DNA of 64,000 nucleotides from positions 310,001 through 374,000 of the forward strand of contig NZ_JAPDIA010000009.1 in assembly GCF_029525575.1 (NCBI RefSeq), written 5' to 3'. The DNA comes from Cohnella rhizosphaerae (GTDB lineage: Bacteria; Bacillota; Bacilli; Paenibacillales; Paenibacillaceae). The translations under genes were made by a program, and so were the position numbers. This document shows, in pieces, positions 19,270-28,600 of the stretch (the stretch's first letter is position 1; each line of letters begins with the position of its first letter). The notes under the pieces are model-generated. The model was not told the origin of the DNA. It did not search any database and saw only the letters and a program-made list of their open reading frames with translations.

Positions 19270-20172
19270 GTGATACTCTCTACCGATTCCAACGCGCTTC
19301 GCATCTACGAGGCGCTGGCCAGCGAGGTCCGGTTAAAAATCATCGATAAATTGTACGAACGAGAACGGCACGTAAAAGAGCTGGCGGAGGAGCTGTTCCT
19401 GAGCAACGCGGTCGTCAGCGGACATATCCGCAAGCTCGAAGAGGCCGGCATCGTCGGCAGCAGGATGAAGCGGATCGACGGCGGGACGTACAAGCTTTGT
19501 TACGTGAAAACGGAATTCATGCAGATCAAGCTGTCTCCCGACGCGCCCGCTTCGCTCGGCTGCCACGAGCTGTCCCTGCCGATCGGCCAGTACACCGACT
19601 ACGAGGCTTGGCCAACCTGCGGCATTGCGACGCTGGAAAAGATTATAGGCCAGTTCGACAATCCGGTCTGCTTCATGGACCCGGAGCGGGTGAACGCCGG
19701 CATTCTGTGGATGGCCAAGGGATGGGTCGAATACAAGCTGCCCAACTATCTGTACAAAGACCAGCGGCTGCACGAGATCGAGATCTCGCTCGAGATTGGG
19801 TCGGAGGCGCCTCGCGTGAACGAGAATTGGCCGTCGGACATCCGCTTCGATCTGGGCGGCAAGACGGTAGGGGTGTGGACAAGCCCGGGCGACTTCGGGG
19901 ACCGGCGGGGACGACTGACGCCGGAGTGGTGGCATTCGGACGTCAATCAGTACGGCTTGTTGAAGGTGCTTCGCATCAAGGAGAAGGGCACCTACGTCGA
20001 CGGCCAGAAAATCTCCGACGTCGGCCTGCGCGATATCGAGACGGACGCGATGAACTGGACGCTGCGCATCGCCGCCGAGGATACCGGGCGCGGCCGGGGC
20101 GGTCTCACGCTCTACGGCAAGGGCTTCGGCAACTACGATCAGGACATCGTCGTGCGGAGCTATTACGAGTAG
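19270..20172 (+). CDS. ArsR-like winged-helix regulator with C-terminal sensor domain
   Basis: About 300 residues. The GTG at 19270 is preferred because a GGTGAG site precedes it; a TTG at 19225 would add 15 residues. The N-terminal winged helix (IYEALASEVRLKIIDKLYERERHVKELAEELFLSNAVVSGHIRKLEEAGIV) is of ArsR type. The remaining 210 or so residues form an unassigned domain rich in Trp, Tyr and Gly (CHELSLPIGQYTDYEAWPTCG, TPEWWHSDVNQYG, YGKGFGNYDQDI). This is unlike metal-sensing ArsR proteins, and no metal-binding Cys pair is present, so it is more likely to sense a sugar. Divergence from GH51 suggests it controls arabinoside use. Confidence 0.75.
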   Translation: MILSTDSNALRIYEALASEVRLKIIDKLYERERHVKELAEELFLSNAVVSGHIRKLEEAGIVGSRMKRIDGGTYKLCYVKTEFMQIKLSPDAPASLGCHELSLPIGQYTDYEAWPTCGIATLEKIIGQFDNPVCFMDPERVNAGILWMAKGWVEYKLPNYLYKDQRLHEIEISLEIGSEAPRVNENWPSDIRFDLGGKTVGVWTSPGDFGDRRGRLTPEWWHSDVNQYGLLKVLRIKEKGTYVDGQKISDVGLRDIETDAMNWTLRIAAEDTGRGRGGLTLYGKGFGNYDQDIVVRSYYE

Positions 20173-20196
20173 GGATCGCGGAAACAAACTTCGACA

Positions 20197-20227
20197 GGAC
20201 CGAGGGAAGTTTCCCGGTCCTTTTTTT
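20197..20227 (+). terminator. Terminator after the ArsR-like gene
   Basis: GGACCG-A-GGGAA pairs with TTCCC-GGTCC across a 2-base turn, followed by T7. Confidence 0.85.
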
Positions 20228-20317
20228 GTCGTGTTGCAAAGTCTGTGCGGGGGATTTGCGGCGCTTGGCGGCGGACTGGAAGATAGAATTGGACACCTGT
20301 ACGATGAGGGCAGTCGC

Positions 20318-20499
20318 AGCGGACCCTGATTCCGCTATTTATACGCGTTATGCGAATATGGAGGTGCTAGCGGACCGTGGTTCCGCTATTTCCTCCAGAC
20401 GAGGCCCGAAACGCCGCTTTTACACGAAATAGCGTCCTCTGTGTCCGGTAACTTTCTCAAACGCCGTTGTTGGCGCAAATAGAGGATCCTGGGTCCGTG
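20318..20499. repeat. Four REP-like elements, two direct and two inverted
   Basis: The 23-base element AGCGGACC-TG-TTCCGCTATTT occurs at 20318-20340 and 20369-20391. Diverged reverse complements (AAATAGCG..CC..GTCCG) are at 20427-20449 and 20477-20499. Direct and inverted pairs could fold on each other. The region 20230-20560 has no credible gene; this array is its only visible content. Confidence 0.7.
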
Positions 20500-20566
20500 C
20501 GCTACCTCGGGGCGTCTGCGGTATCGCAAGTGAATGCATTTCCGACCGCCAAATCCCCGATTCGCT

Positions 20567-20631
20567 CTTAAAAATAAGGAATCAAACTAAAAAATGACGC
20601 GCTTATGGCGGCGGCCGGCGGCCCTTACAAT
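20567..20631 (+). promoter_or_regulatory. Conserved promoter module, copy 1
   Basis: The -35 is TTATGG (20603-20608), the spacer 17 bases, and the -10 TACAAT (20626-20631). The 36 bases before the -35 match 30 of 36 positions upstream of the GH3 gene, including two A-tracts about 20 bases apart and a CGCRC box against the -35. It drives the binding protein/permease genes that follow, with a leader of about 45 bases. Confidence 0.7.
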
Positions 20632-20681
20632 GAAAAATGTAAGCGGCTAACAAGCTGCTAGATCATGAGGGGGAGTCAAAC

Positions 20682-22067
20682 ATGAAGTCATTGAAATCCC
20701 AAGTCGCCGGCGTCGCCGTAGCGTCGCTGTTCACCGTCGCGCTCGCCGCGTGCGGCAGCAATAACAATAATACGGCATCGCCGTCCGCCGCGAGCTCGTC
20801 CGCAGCCAGCCCGTCGGCGTCCGCATCCGCATCGGCCAGTCCGTCCGCAAGTACGCCGAGCGCCGATCCGGTCACGCTCACGATGCTCGTCTCCGGCTCC
20901 AAGGCCGCCGACGGCGCCGACTTCGAGCTCGACACGCTGCCGAAGCTCGTCAAGGAGAAGTTCCCGAACGTCACGCTCGAAGTCCAGAAGCTGCCCGACG
21001 AGCAGTATTACACGTCGGTCAAGACGAAGCTGGCGGCAGGCGAAGGCCCTGACATTTTCCTCGTCTTCCCGAACATGGCGAACATGGGCGCGATCGAAGT
21101 AGCGAAGGCCGGCTACGCGGCCGACCTGTCCGGCCTCAGCTTCTGGAACAACGTGAGCAAGGCCGCCATGAACGATATGAGCTACGAAGGCAAGCCGTAC
21201 GCGGTCGCCAAGGGGATGGACATCCTCGGCACTTATTACAACAAAGATCTGTTCGCCAAAGCCGGCATCACGGAGGTGCCGAAGGATTGGGACAGCTTCC
21301 TGGCCGCTTCCGAGAAGCTCAAGGCATCGGGCGTCACGCCGATCGTCATGGGCGACAAGGACCCGTGGGTCGTGCAGTTCGGCATGTACCAGCTCGCCGC
21401 CAACACGGTCTACCCGTCCGATCCGGACTTCGACAAGAAGCTGCAGACCGGCGAGACGCAGCTGACCGACGCCAAATGGGTCGAGACGGTCAACCAGTAC
21501 AAGACGCTGTATGACAAAGGCTACGTGTCCAAAAACTCGCTCGGCATGGCCAGCGCACAGGCGATGCAGCAGTTCGTCGACGGCAAGGCGGCCATGATCT
21601 TCACGGGCACTTGGGATCTGCCCGGCGTCACCGCCAAAGGCGCGGCCGACTTCGAGCGCGGCTTCTTCTCCCTCCCGGGCAACAAGGCGGGCGAGCCGGT
21701 GTACGCATCCGCGGCAACGGCGGCGGGCTACGCGCTGAACGCCAAGTCCAAGCACCTCGACGTCGGCAAGCAAATTTTCGACTACCTGTACGACGGCCAA
21801 TCGCCGCTCTTCCAGGCGTGGGTGGAGTCGAATCCGTCCATCAGCGTATTTAACGGCGTGACGCTCAAGAACGATATCTTCAAGGACGTCCTGACCGAGA
21901 TTCAAAGCACGGGTCACGCCTTCTACTTCTCGAATCAAATGTGGCCGGCGGGCGTCAGCGACGTCATGCAGTCCAAGTTCGGCGAGATCATCGGCGGCAA
22001 GAAGACGACGGCCGAAGACGTCACCAAGGCGATGCAGGACAAGTACAAAGAACTTTATAAAGGCTGA
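20682..22067 (+). CDS. Sugar ABC transporter substrate-binding lipoprotein (CUT1)
   Basis: 461 residues. The lipobox is ALAAC with Cys24, followed by a long Ser/Ala/Pro linker. The solute-binding fold has DIFLVFPNMANMGAIEVAKAGY, GTYYNKDLFAKAGI, VMGDKDPWVVQF, AAMIFTGTWDLPG and a C-terminal NQMWPAGVSDVMQ segment. This binding protein resembles others that sit with beta-glucoside or xyloside genes, but the ligand cannot be read from sequence. The ATG follows an AGGGGGAG site. It is the first gene of an operon with two permeases, and its promoter resembles that of the GH3 gene 5 kb downstream. Confidence 0.93.
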   Translation: MKSLKSQVAGVAVASLFTVALAACGSNNNNTASPSAASSSAASPSASASASASPSASTPSADPVTLTMLVSGSKAADGADFELDTLPKLVKEKFPNVTLEVQKLPDEQYYTSVKTKLAAGEGPDIFLVFPNMANMGAIEVAKAGYAADLSGLSFWNNVSKAAMNDMSYEGKPYAVAKGMDILGTYYNKDLFAKAGITEVPKDWDSFLAASEKLKASGVTPIVMGDKDPWVVQFGMYQLAANTVYPSDPDFDKKLQTGETQLTDAKWVETVNQYKTLYDKGYVSKNSLGMASAQAMQQFVDGKAAMIFTGTWDLPGVTAKGAADFERGFFSLPGNKAGEPVYASAATAAGYALNAKSKHLDVGKQIFDYLYDGQSPLFQAWVESNPSISVFNGVTLKNDIFKDVLTEIQSTGHAFYFSNQMWPAGVSDVMQSKFGEIIGGKKTTAEDVTKAMQDKYKELYKG

Positions 22068-22078
22068 TCGCCAGCGAG

Positions 22079-22108
22079 ATCAAGGGGGAGCGAGGTTCCC
22101 CCCTTGAT
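22079..22108 (+). other. Intercistronic hairpin between binding protein and permease genes
   Basis: ATCAAGGGGG pairs with CCCCCTTGAT around a 10-base loop, 12 bases after the stop codon, with no T-tract. Such hairpins commonly stabilise the upstream message so that binding protein exceeds permease. It is a candidate mRNA-stability element rather than a full terminator. Confidence 0.65.
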
Positions 22109-22137
22109 GCAATTCACGCCGAAAGGAAAGAAGCATC

Positions 22138-23021
22138 ATGAACAGTGCCGTGATGAAAAAAACGATGTATTGGTTCGTGCTCCCGGCCCTCCTTTTTTTA
22201 CTGCTTGTTCTGGGTTTTTCCCATCCTCAAGCTGTTCCAGTACAGCATCACCGACTACAACGGCTATGTCCAAAAGTTCAACTACGTCGGCCTCTCCAAC
22301 TTTAAAACGCTGTTTCACGAGGAGATCCTCGGCTTGTCCGTCCGCAATACGCTTATTTATACGTTCGTCACCGTCATCCTGGGCAACATCGTCGCGCTAG
22401 CGATCGCGTTTCTGCTGAATGCGAATATTCGAGCCAAAGGTCTGTATCGTTCGGCATTTTACATTCCGACGCTGTTCAGCGCGATCGTCGTCGGCTTCAT
22501 CTGGAGCTACGTGTACATGCCGGACGAAGGACTGATTGCCTCTTTTCTCCATAAGATCGGTTTGAACGGCGTCGATACGAACTTTCTCGGCAGCTACGAC
22601 AAGGCGCTTTACTCCATTATCGCGGTCGATATTTGGAAAAATATCGGTACGAGCACGATCATCTTCCTGGCGGGGCTGCAGACGGTACCGATGGACCTGA
22701 TCGAAGCGGGGAAAATCGACGGCGCCGGACGTTGGAAGCTCGTGCGCTTCATCAAGATTCCGCTGCTCGCGACGTCCGTCACGATTAACGTCACCCTTAG
22801 CGTCATCAACGGGCTGAAGGCGTTCGACTATCCGTTCGTCATGACCAACGGGGGGCCCGGGCACGTCGACCAACACGCTTATCTACGCCATGTACAAAAT
22901 GGCGTTCACCGACCAGTTGTTCGGCAAAGCTTCGGCGCTCGGCATCATCTCGTTCGCGCTCATCATCGTCATCACCGCCGCCTTCGTCTTTACGCTGAAC
23001 AGAAGGGAGATCTCCGCATGA
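22138..23021 (+). CDS. ABC sugar permease, MalF/UgpA type (two frame breaks)
   Basis: Corrected length is 293 residues, normal for the family. The first break is the T7 run at 22193-22199 (one T too many); correction gives LPALLFYCLFWVFPILKLFQY in helix 1. The second is G6 at 22850-22855; correction gives TNGGPGTSTNTLIYAMYK and the normal C-terminus ending NRREISA. The EAA loop reads LIEAGKIDGAGRWKLVRFIKIPL. The start follows AAAGGAAAG. Its TGA overlaps the ATG of the next permease (ATGA at 23018-23021). Confidence 0.88.
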
Positions 23022-23854
23022 CCTCCGCCACGCTGGCCAAACGTTCGTTCACGCATATCGCGCTGCTCGCGCTCGTCTTTGTCAACCTGGTGCCGCTCAT
23101 CATCGTGCTGTCCAGCTCGCTGCGGTCGCCGAAGAACATGACCGACCCGCTAAACTGGTTCAACGAATTCACGTTCGCGAGCTTCCGTTCGGCCTTCACG
23201 CGCATGCACTTCCCGACCGCGCTGTGGAACAGCGTCGTGCTGACCGGCGTCTCGGTCGTTTTTGTCGTCCTGCTGGCCGCGATGGCCGCCTATCCGATGG
23301 CGCGCATCCGCAGCCGGACGAGCAAGTTTCTGTACATCTTCTTCCTGTCCGGCCTCGTCGTGCCAGGCCAGATGGTGCTCATTCCGATCATTCAGATGAT
23401 CAAGTCGTTCGGCATCCCGATGAACCAGTACACGCCGATCCTCATGTTCATCACGTGCAGTCTGCCGTTTTCCACGTTCCTTTACACAGGCTTCATTCGC
23501 AGCGGCGTGCCCGAGGAGCTGGAAGAGGCGGCGCACATCGACGGGGCGGGGATGTTCCGCAGATACTGGCAGATCGTGTTCCCGCTGCTGCTGCCCGTGA
23601 CCGTCTCGGTCGTCATCACGCAGGGCGTCTGGATCTGGAACGACTATTTCTTCAACATGGTGTTTATTACGAAAACGCTGGCGGCGCCGCTTCCGGTCGC
23701 CATGCTCGGCTTCCTCGGCGACCAGCAGAATCCGGCGCAGTGGAACGTGCTGTTCGCGGCCTGCATCCTGTGCGCGCTGCCGCTTTTGCTCGCGTTTCTC
23801 GCGCTGCAGAAGTACTTCGTCGGCGGCATGACTGTCGGCGCGGTGAAGGGCTGA
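23018..23854 (+). CDS. ABC sugar permease, MalG/UgpE type
   Basis: 278 residues with six helices; it begins MTSATLAKRSFTHIALLALVFVNLVPL. The EAA loop is LEEAAHIDGAGMFRRYWQIVFPL. Start and stop overlap with the preceding gene (ATGA) shows translational coupling. A frame running continuously from the preceding gene through this one is caused by the frame break in that gene and is not a fusion. Confidence 0.93.
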   Translation: MTSATLAKRSFTHIALLALVFVNLVPLIIVLSSSLRSPKNMTDPLNWFNEFTFASFRSAFTRMHFPTALWNSVVLTGVSVVFVVLLAAMAAYPMARIRSRTSKFLYIFFLSGLVVPGQMVLIPIIQMIKSFGIPMNQYTPILMFITCSLPFSTFLYTGFIRSGVPEELEEAAHIDGAGMFRRYWQIVFPLLLPVTVSVVITQGVWIWNDYFFNMVFITKTLAAPLPVAMLGFLGDQQNPAQWNVLFAACILCALPLLLAFLALQKYFVGGMTVGAVKG

Positions 23855-23924
23855 GCGCAACGGGCCGGTTCTTAATCATCCCGCGGGTCCGCTATGCTTT
23901 CGGCCGAATTTGAGCTATCATGAG

Positions 23925-23949
23925 AAGACTCCGGACGGAGTCTTTTTTT
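23925..23949 (+). terminator. Terminator after the second CUT1 operon
   Basis: AAGACTCC pairs with GGAGTCTT over a 4-base loop and runs into T7. Confidence 0.88.
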
Positions 23950-24072
23950 GTGCGATTCAATCGTAAAAACCAGCGCTTGTTTTAAACAGGGAAATAACGG
24001 CTAACAGCTATTTCAATAAGCGGCGTGCTTTTTACTGTGTGTTACTTTTTTAACGGAATGAAGGATGAATCG

Positions 24073-25407
24073 ATGAAAATCAATTGGAGCCGACCGACGC
24101 CCCGCCCGGCGCGCGTTACGCTGCTCGTCGCCTGCGCGGCGGCGCTTGCGGGGTGCGCCAGATCAGGCGCGAACCCGGTCGTGCCGGCGCCTTCCGCCGA
24201 GACTGTCCCCGTGCTTTATATGACCGCCGGCAATCCGGGTTCAGGCAGCACAGGCGTCATCCGAGAGCTCGCGACGGAGTACGCCGGGACGCATCCGCAC
24301 TTCAAGTTCAGGATCGAGAGCGTGCAAAACAACGATTTGTCGCAGAAAATGCAGCTGCTCGCGGCGAGCAACGATCTCCCGGCCATGTTCAGCTATCAGT
24401 CTGGGGAGCCGCTCCTGGACCTGATCCGCAGCGGTGCCGTGCTCGAGCTGCAGGGAACGTTCGAGCGTCTCGGCATCGCGGACCGGCTCAATCCGGTCGC
24501 CGTCGATCTACTTAAGCGCATGACGGACGGCATGGGGCTTTACGCGCTGCCGCTCGAGCTCAATATCGAGGGCTTCTGGTACAATAAGACCCTGTTCGCC
24601 CGTTATCGTCTGGACGAGCCTCGTACCTGGGACGATATGGAGCGGGCAGCCGACGTGTTCAAGCGTGCGGGCATTCAGCCGTTCGCCGTCGCCGGCAAGG
24701 ACAAATGGCCGATTACCCGCCTGATCAACGCTTATGCCATCCGCAAGCTGGGTGCGGATGCGATGGAACGGGTGTACCGCGGCGAGCTGAGGCTGACCGA
24801 CCCGGGATTCGTCGAAGCTGCCGGTGCGGTGCAGCGTATGGCGCAGGCAGGATATTTCGGGCAGGATCCGAACACGATCGACATCGGCTCGGCGATGCGA
24901 GCGTTCACGCAAGGCCAAGCCGCGATGATCTACACGGGCAGTTGGGCGATCCGCGACCTGAACAAGACCGTGGCAGGGCGAATCGCTCCCGAAGCGATCG
25001 GCTTTTTCAGCATTCCGCTTGCGCCGGAAGGCTCGGGCTCGCTCGACGAATATCCGGTGAATGCGGGACTCACCACGTCGTTTTCAAGCGAGGCGTACAA
25101 TGAGGAGCTGGGCGATTTTATCAAATACGCGTTCCAACGGTACGGCCAGCGCTCGATGGACGAACTGGGCCTGATCACGGGCTTCAAGGCAGATACGACG
25201 GGCACGGGCGTGCCGCCGCTCACCAGGATGGTACAGCGCGAGCTCGATGGCGCGTCGCGAACCGCGCTCTGGTTCGAGGCGCGCTTCGATACGCACGCCC
25301 AGATGACGGCATGGAACGGCGCACAACTGCTGATTCAAGGTAGCGGTTATACGCCGACAGACTATATGAACGAACTTCAGGCGGCACTGAACGGCCGCTC
25401 CGGCTGA
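24073..25407 (+). CDS. Substrate-binding lipoprotein without its own permeases
   Basis: About 444 residues from the ATG at 24073, chosen for the GAAGGATG site; a GTG at 24025 is in frame further upstream. The lipobox is ALAGC with Cys28. It is a paralogue of the binding protein at 34851, sharing LPLE-NIEGFWYNK, GIQPFAVAGK-KWPITRLINAYAIRKLG, DEYPVNAGLTTSFS and the C-terminal LWFEARF. A terminator separates it from the preceding transporter operon and another follows it, so it is transcribed alone. It may supply alternative ligand specificity to the upstream permeases or act as a sensor partner for a YesM kinase. Neither is shown by the sequence. Confidence 0.9.
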   Translation: MKINWSRPTPRPARVTLLVACAAALAGCARSGANPVVPAPSAETVPVLYMTAGNPGSGSTGVIRELATEYAGTHPHFKFRIESVQNNDLSQKMQLLAASNDLPAMFSYQSGEPLLDLIRSGAVLELQGTFERLGIADRLNPVAVDLLKRMTDGMGLYALPLELNIEGFWYNKTLFARYRLDEPRTWDDMERAADVFKRAGIQPFAVAGKDKWPITRLINAYAIRKLGADAMERVYRGELRLTDPGFVEAAGAVQRMAQAGYFGQDPNTIDIGSAMRAFTQGQAAMIYTGSWAIRDLNKTVAGRIAPEAIGFFSIPLAPEGSGSLDEYPVNAGLTTSFSSEAYNEELGDFIKYAFQRYGQRSMDELGLITGFKADTTGTGVPPLTRMVQRELDGASRTALWFEARFDTHAQMTAWNGAQLLIQGSGYTPTDYMNELQAALNGRSG

Positions 25408-25444
25408 CCCAGGCTTAAGCCTGGAGCGATTGTCAATTCCCATT

Positions 25445-25474
25445 CCGTTTCCCCTCGGGAGGCGGTTTTTTTTT
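25445..25474 (+). terminator. Terminator after the orphan binding protein
   Basis: CCGTTTCC pairs with GGAGGCGG (three G-U or A-U pairs) over a CCTCG loop and is followed by nine T residues. A palindrome CCAGGCTTAAGCCTGG just after the stop codon adds a second hairpin. Confidence 0.8.
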
Positions 25475-25476
25475 GT

Positions 25477-25541
25477 CTTAAAAATGAGGACTAAAACTAA
25501 AATATGGCGCACTTATGACCTGGCGAGCAACCGCTTACAAT
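25477..25541 (+). promoter_or_regulatory. Conserved promoter module, copy 2
   Basis: The -35 is TTATGA (25513-25518), the spacer 17 bases, and the -10 TACAAT (25536-25541). The 36-base upstream block aligns without gaps to the module at 20567. It starts 3 bases after the preceding terminator and gives the GH3 gene a leader of about 115 bases. Confidence 0.7.
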
Positions 25542-25661
25542 TAAACTTGTCATCGGCGATCCTGCACCGGCACGGAGGAGTGATGAAGAACGCAAGGCCA
25601 TCGGCTTGAAGCGGCGGCAGGAAACGATCGATCCATACTTATAGAAACGGCAGGTGTGCAA

Positions 25662-28600
25662 ATGAACAAAATAAAGTTCCGAACGGGCAAAAAGAGCGTA
25701 TCCGCGCTGCTGGCAGGCGTGCTGACCGCAGGGCTGGCGCTTGGCGGGCATGCGCCGGCGGCCTCGGCGGCGGAGCCGGGCGGCGCAATCTCCTTCAAGA
25801 CCCAGTCGGGCGGCATCTTCGACGGCATGCCATTGTTCGACGGCAACCCCAGTCACCTCGATGCCTTTGTGGACACTTACTACGATTATATCGGGCTTGA
25901 GGGCGCCGCGCTTTACGCAACGGGCATCCGGGACAATTATACGTTCGTCATGGACGATGCCGACAACAACGGGCACAAAGGAAAAACGGTCCCCGGCGGT
26001 CTCGCGGCGGCCGACAACGTATACGGCGTATCGACGGATTTTCCTGCGCTCGTCGGTCTGGGCCAGACATGGAACAAGTCGCTCGTTTCGCAAGTAGGCA
26101 AGGTGATGGGCAGCGAGAAAATCAGCCAGTTGAACGTCAAGCAGGGAACGGCCAACATCCATAACGGTTCCAACACGTCGCGATCGATCGCTTTTACCGC
26201 GCTTTCCGACGTACGCGTCAATCCGCTTAACGGGCGGACGCCGGAAGGCTATGGCGAAGATCCGTATCTATCCGCTACGCTGATCGATAACATGGCTTCG
26301 GGCCTTGCCGGCACTGACCAGGAAGCGAGCCAGGACGGGTTCTGGCAGCGCGCGGTCGTCGGCACCAAGCACTTTTCCTTGTACAACGCAGAGTGGTTTC
26401 GCCAGACATCGAGCACGAACGCCGGCGCGCGGGCCATCTACGAGTACCAGATTCCGTCGGCGTTCAAGGGGCTGGAGTCGGGTTCGGTAGCCGGCGTCAT
26501 GACGTCTTTCGGCCGTACGAACGGCGTTCCGAACATTATCTCGCCATACATGATTCTGGGCAGCCAGCTCGCCCGCTATGGGATGTACTCTTCGCCGGAC
26601 TTTAACGGCGAGAATCATCTGTTCAACACGAGCTTCAGCAACGGGTTCGACACCCAATACACGCTCGATCGCAAGCACGCGCTCGCGCTGATGGTCCTGG
26701 CGCATTCGGAGTCTGTACGCGCTTCGGGCACGGACAAGACGGATGTCGTCACCTTGGCGAACGCGGTCAAGGAAGGCTTGTACGGCATCACGCTTCAGGA
26801 CGTGGAGGAAGCCGGCCGTCCGATCGTGAACCAGCTCGCGCGCCTTGGCATTTTTAACGAAGTCGACGTAAGCGGCGTGCCGATCAACTATCCGTTCGCC
26901 GGTCAGGCGAAGGACGTGGCCGCTACGCTGACTAGCTTCAGTACGCCGGCGCATCAAGAGGTGGCATTGCAAGCCGCGCGCGAATCTGTCGTTCTGCTGA
27001 AGAACACGGACGAAGCGCTTCCGTTGGCCAAGAACAAGAAGGCCGCCGTCATCGGCGCCTACGCCGACATGCGAATGCGGCCGGGCTACGCGGCAGCGAC
27101 GCCTACGACGCTCCCGAATGCCGGCAAGACGCCGCTGTATTCGATCCTGAATACGATCGGCGCAGGCAACGTGAAGTTCGCGACCGGCAGTGCGATCGTC
27201 GCGCTCAAGTCGGACTCGAACGGCAAGTATGTCACGGCAGGTACCGGCGCAGGCGCGCAGCTTAACGCAAGCTTTGCGGGCGCCGCGAACGCGCTGACCG
27301 ATGCGCAGCTGTTCGAATATTACGACTGGGGCCAGAATGCCGCCAGCCTGAAGTCCAAGGCGAACGGCCTCTGGGTGACGGCGCCGACCGCCAACAGCGC
27401 CAGCGTAGGCAATACCGCTGCCGCGAACCTTTTGCTCACGAATCCGGATTGGACGACGCTGGCAACTACCGGCAACAACAGCACCGTGCCCGCCAAGCTG
27501 CGCTTCGAAACGAGCGGCGGCAGCTCCGTGTCGATCGTCTCGGGCGGCCTGGCCATTCAGACAGGCCTTTTCAACGGCCGCCTGCTGACGACCGGCACCG
27601 ACGGCGCCATCGCGACCGCGGCTTCGACGATCGGCACGATCGCGAACTTCAACGCGCGGGATAATAGCGCCAAGTTCGACAAGACGATCGTGCAGGAAGC
27701 AGGCTCGGGCGCCGATATCGCCGCGATGGCGAACACGCAGGACTACGCGCTCGTCTTCGTCGGCGCGCATCCGAACAACAGCGGCGGCGAAGGCTCCGAC
27801 CGCGCCGACCTGTACCTGGGCGCCGACGATTACAAGATCGCGCACAACGTCGCGGCGGCGTTCGCGGCCAAAAACAAAAAGACGATCGTCGTACTTCTCG
27901 CGAGCTCGCCGGTCATCATGGAAGAGATCCAGAAGGACCCGAACGTATCGGCCGTCATCACGCAGCCATACTCCGGCGAGTTCGACGCGCAGGGCCTGAC
28001 GGACGTTCTGTTCGGCGACTACGCGCCGACCGGCCGCCTGTCCGCGACCTGGTACGCGGATATGTCCGCGCTGCCGGCGATCGACAAGTATTCGATTCCG
28101 GAAGGCAACACGACGATCTCGGTCGTCGACCAGCTGGACCCTCGCTTCGTATCCGACATGTTCAACGCGGATCCGGTCGAAGCCAAGCTGACGTACATGT
28201 ACACGAACTCGCCGGTTACTTATGAGTTCGGCTACGGTCTTTCCTATGGCGAATTCACGTATAAAGAGTTCACGGCGCCGACGACGGCGGCAGCGAATCA
28301 GAAATTCAACGTATCCGTGGAGCTCACCAACGAAGGATCGATCACGACCTCCGAGGTCGTGCAGCTGTACGCGCGGAAAAACGGTTCCGCCTACGGCGAA
28401 GAAGTGCCCGCCAAAAAGCTGGTCGCCTATGATAAGGTCGAGCTGACCCAGGGTGAGCACAAGATCGTCACGCTCAGCGTCGATCCGAAGGACCTCGCGA
28501 TCTGGGACGTCAACAAGGGCGACTATATCGTCGAAGACGGCGCTTATACGTTCATGATCGGACGTTCCTCCAAGGACATCCGGTCGACCAAGGACGTTAC

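Noticed and set aside
22205..23854. Apparent fusion of two ABC permeases in one frame
   Set aside because: The continuous frame results from a single extra G at 22850-22855; the true first permease ends at 23021 with an ATGA overlap.
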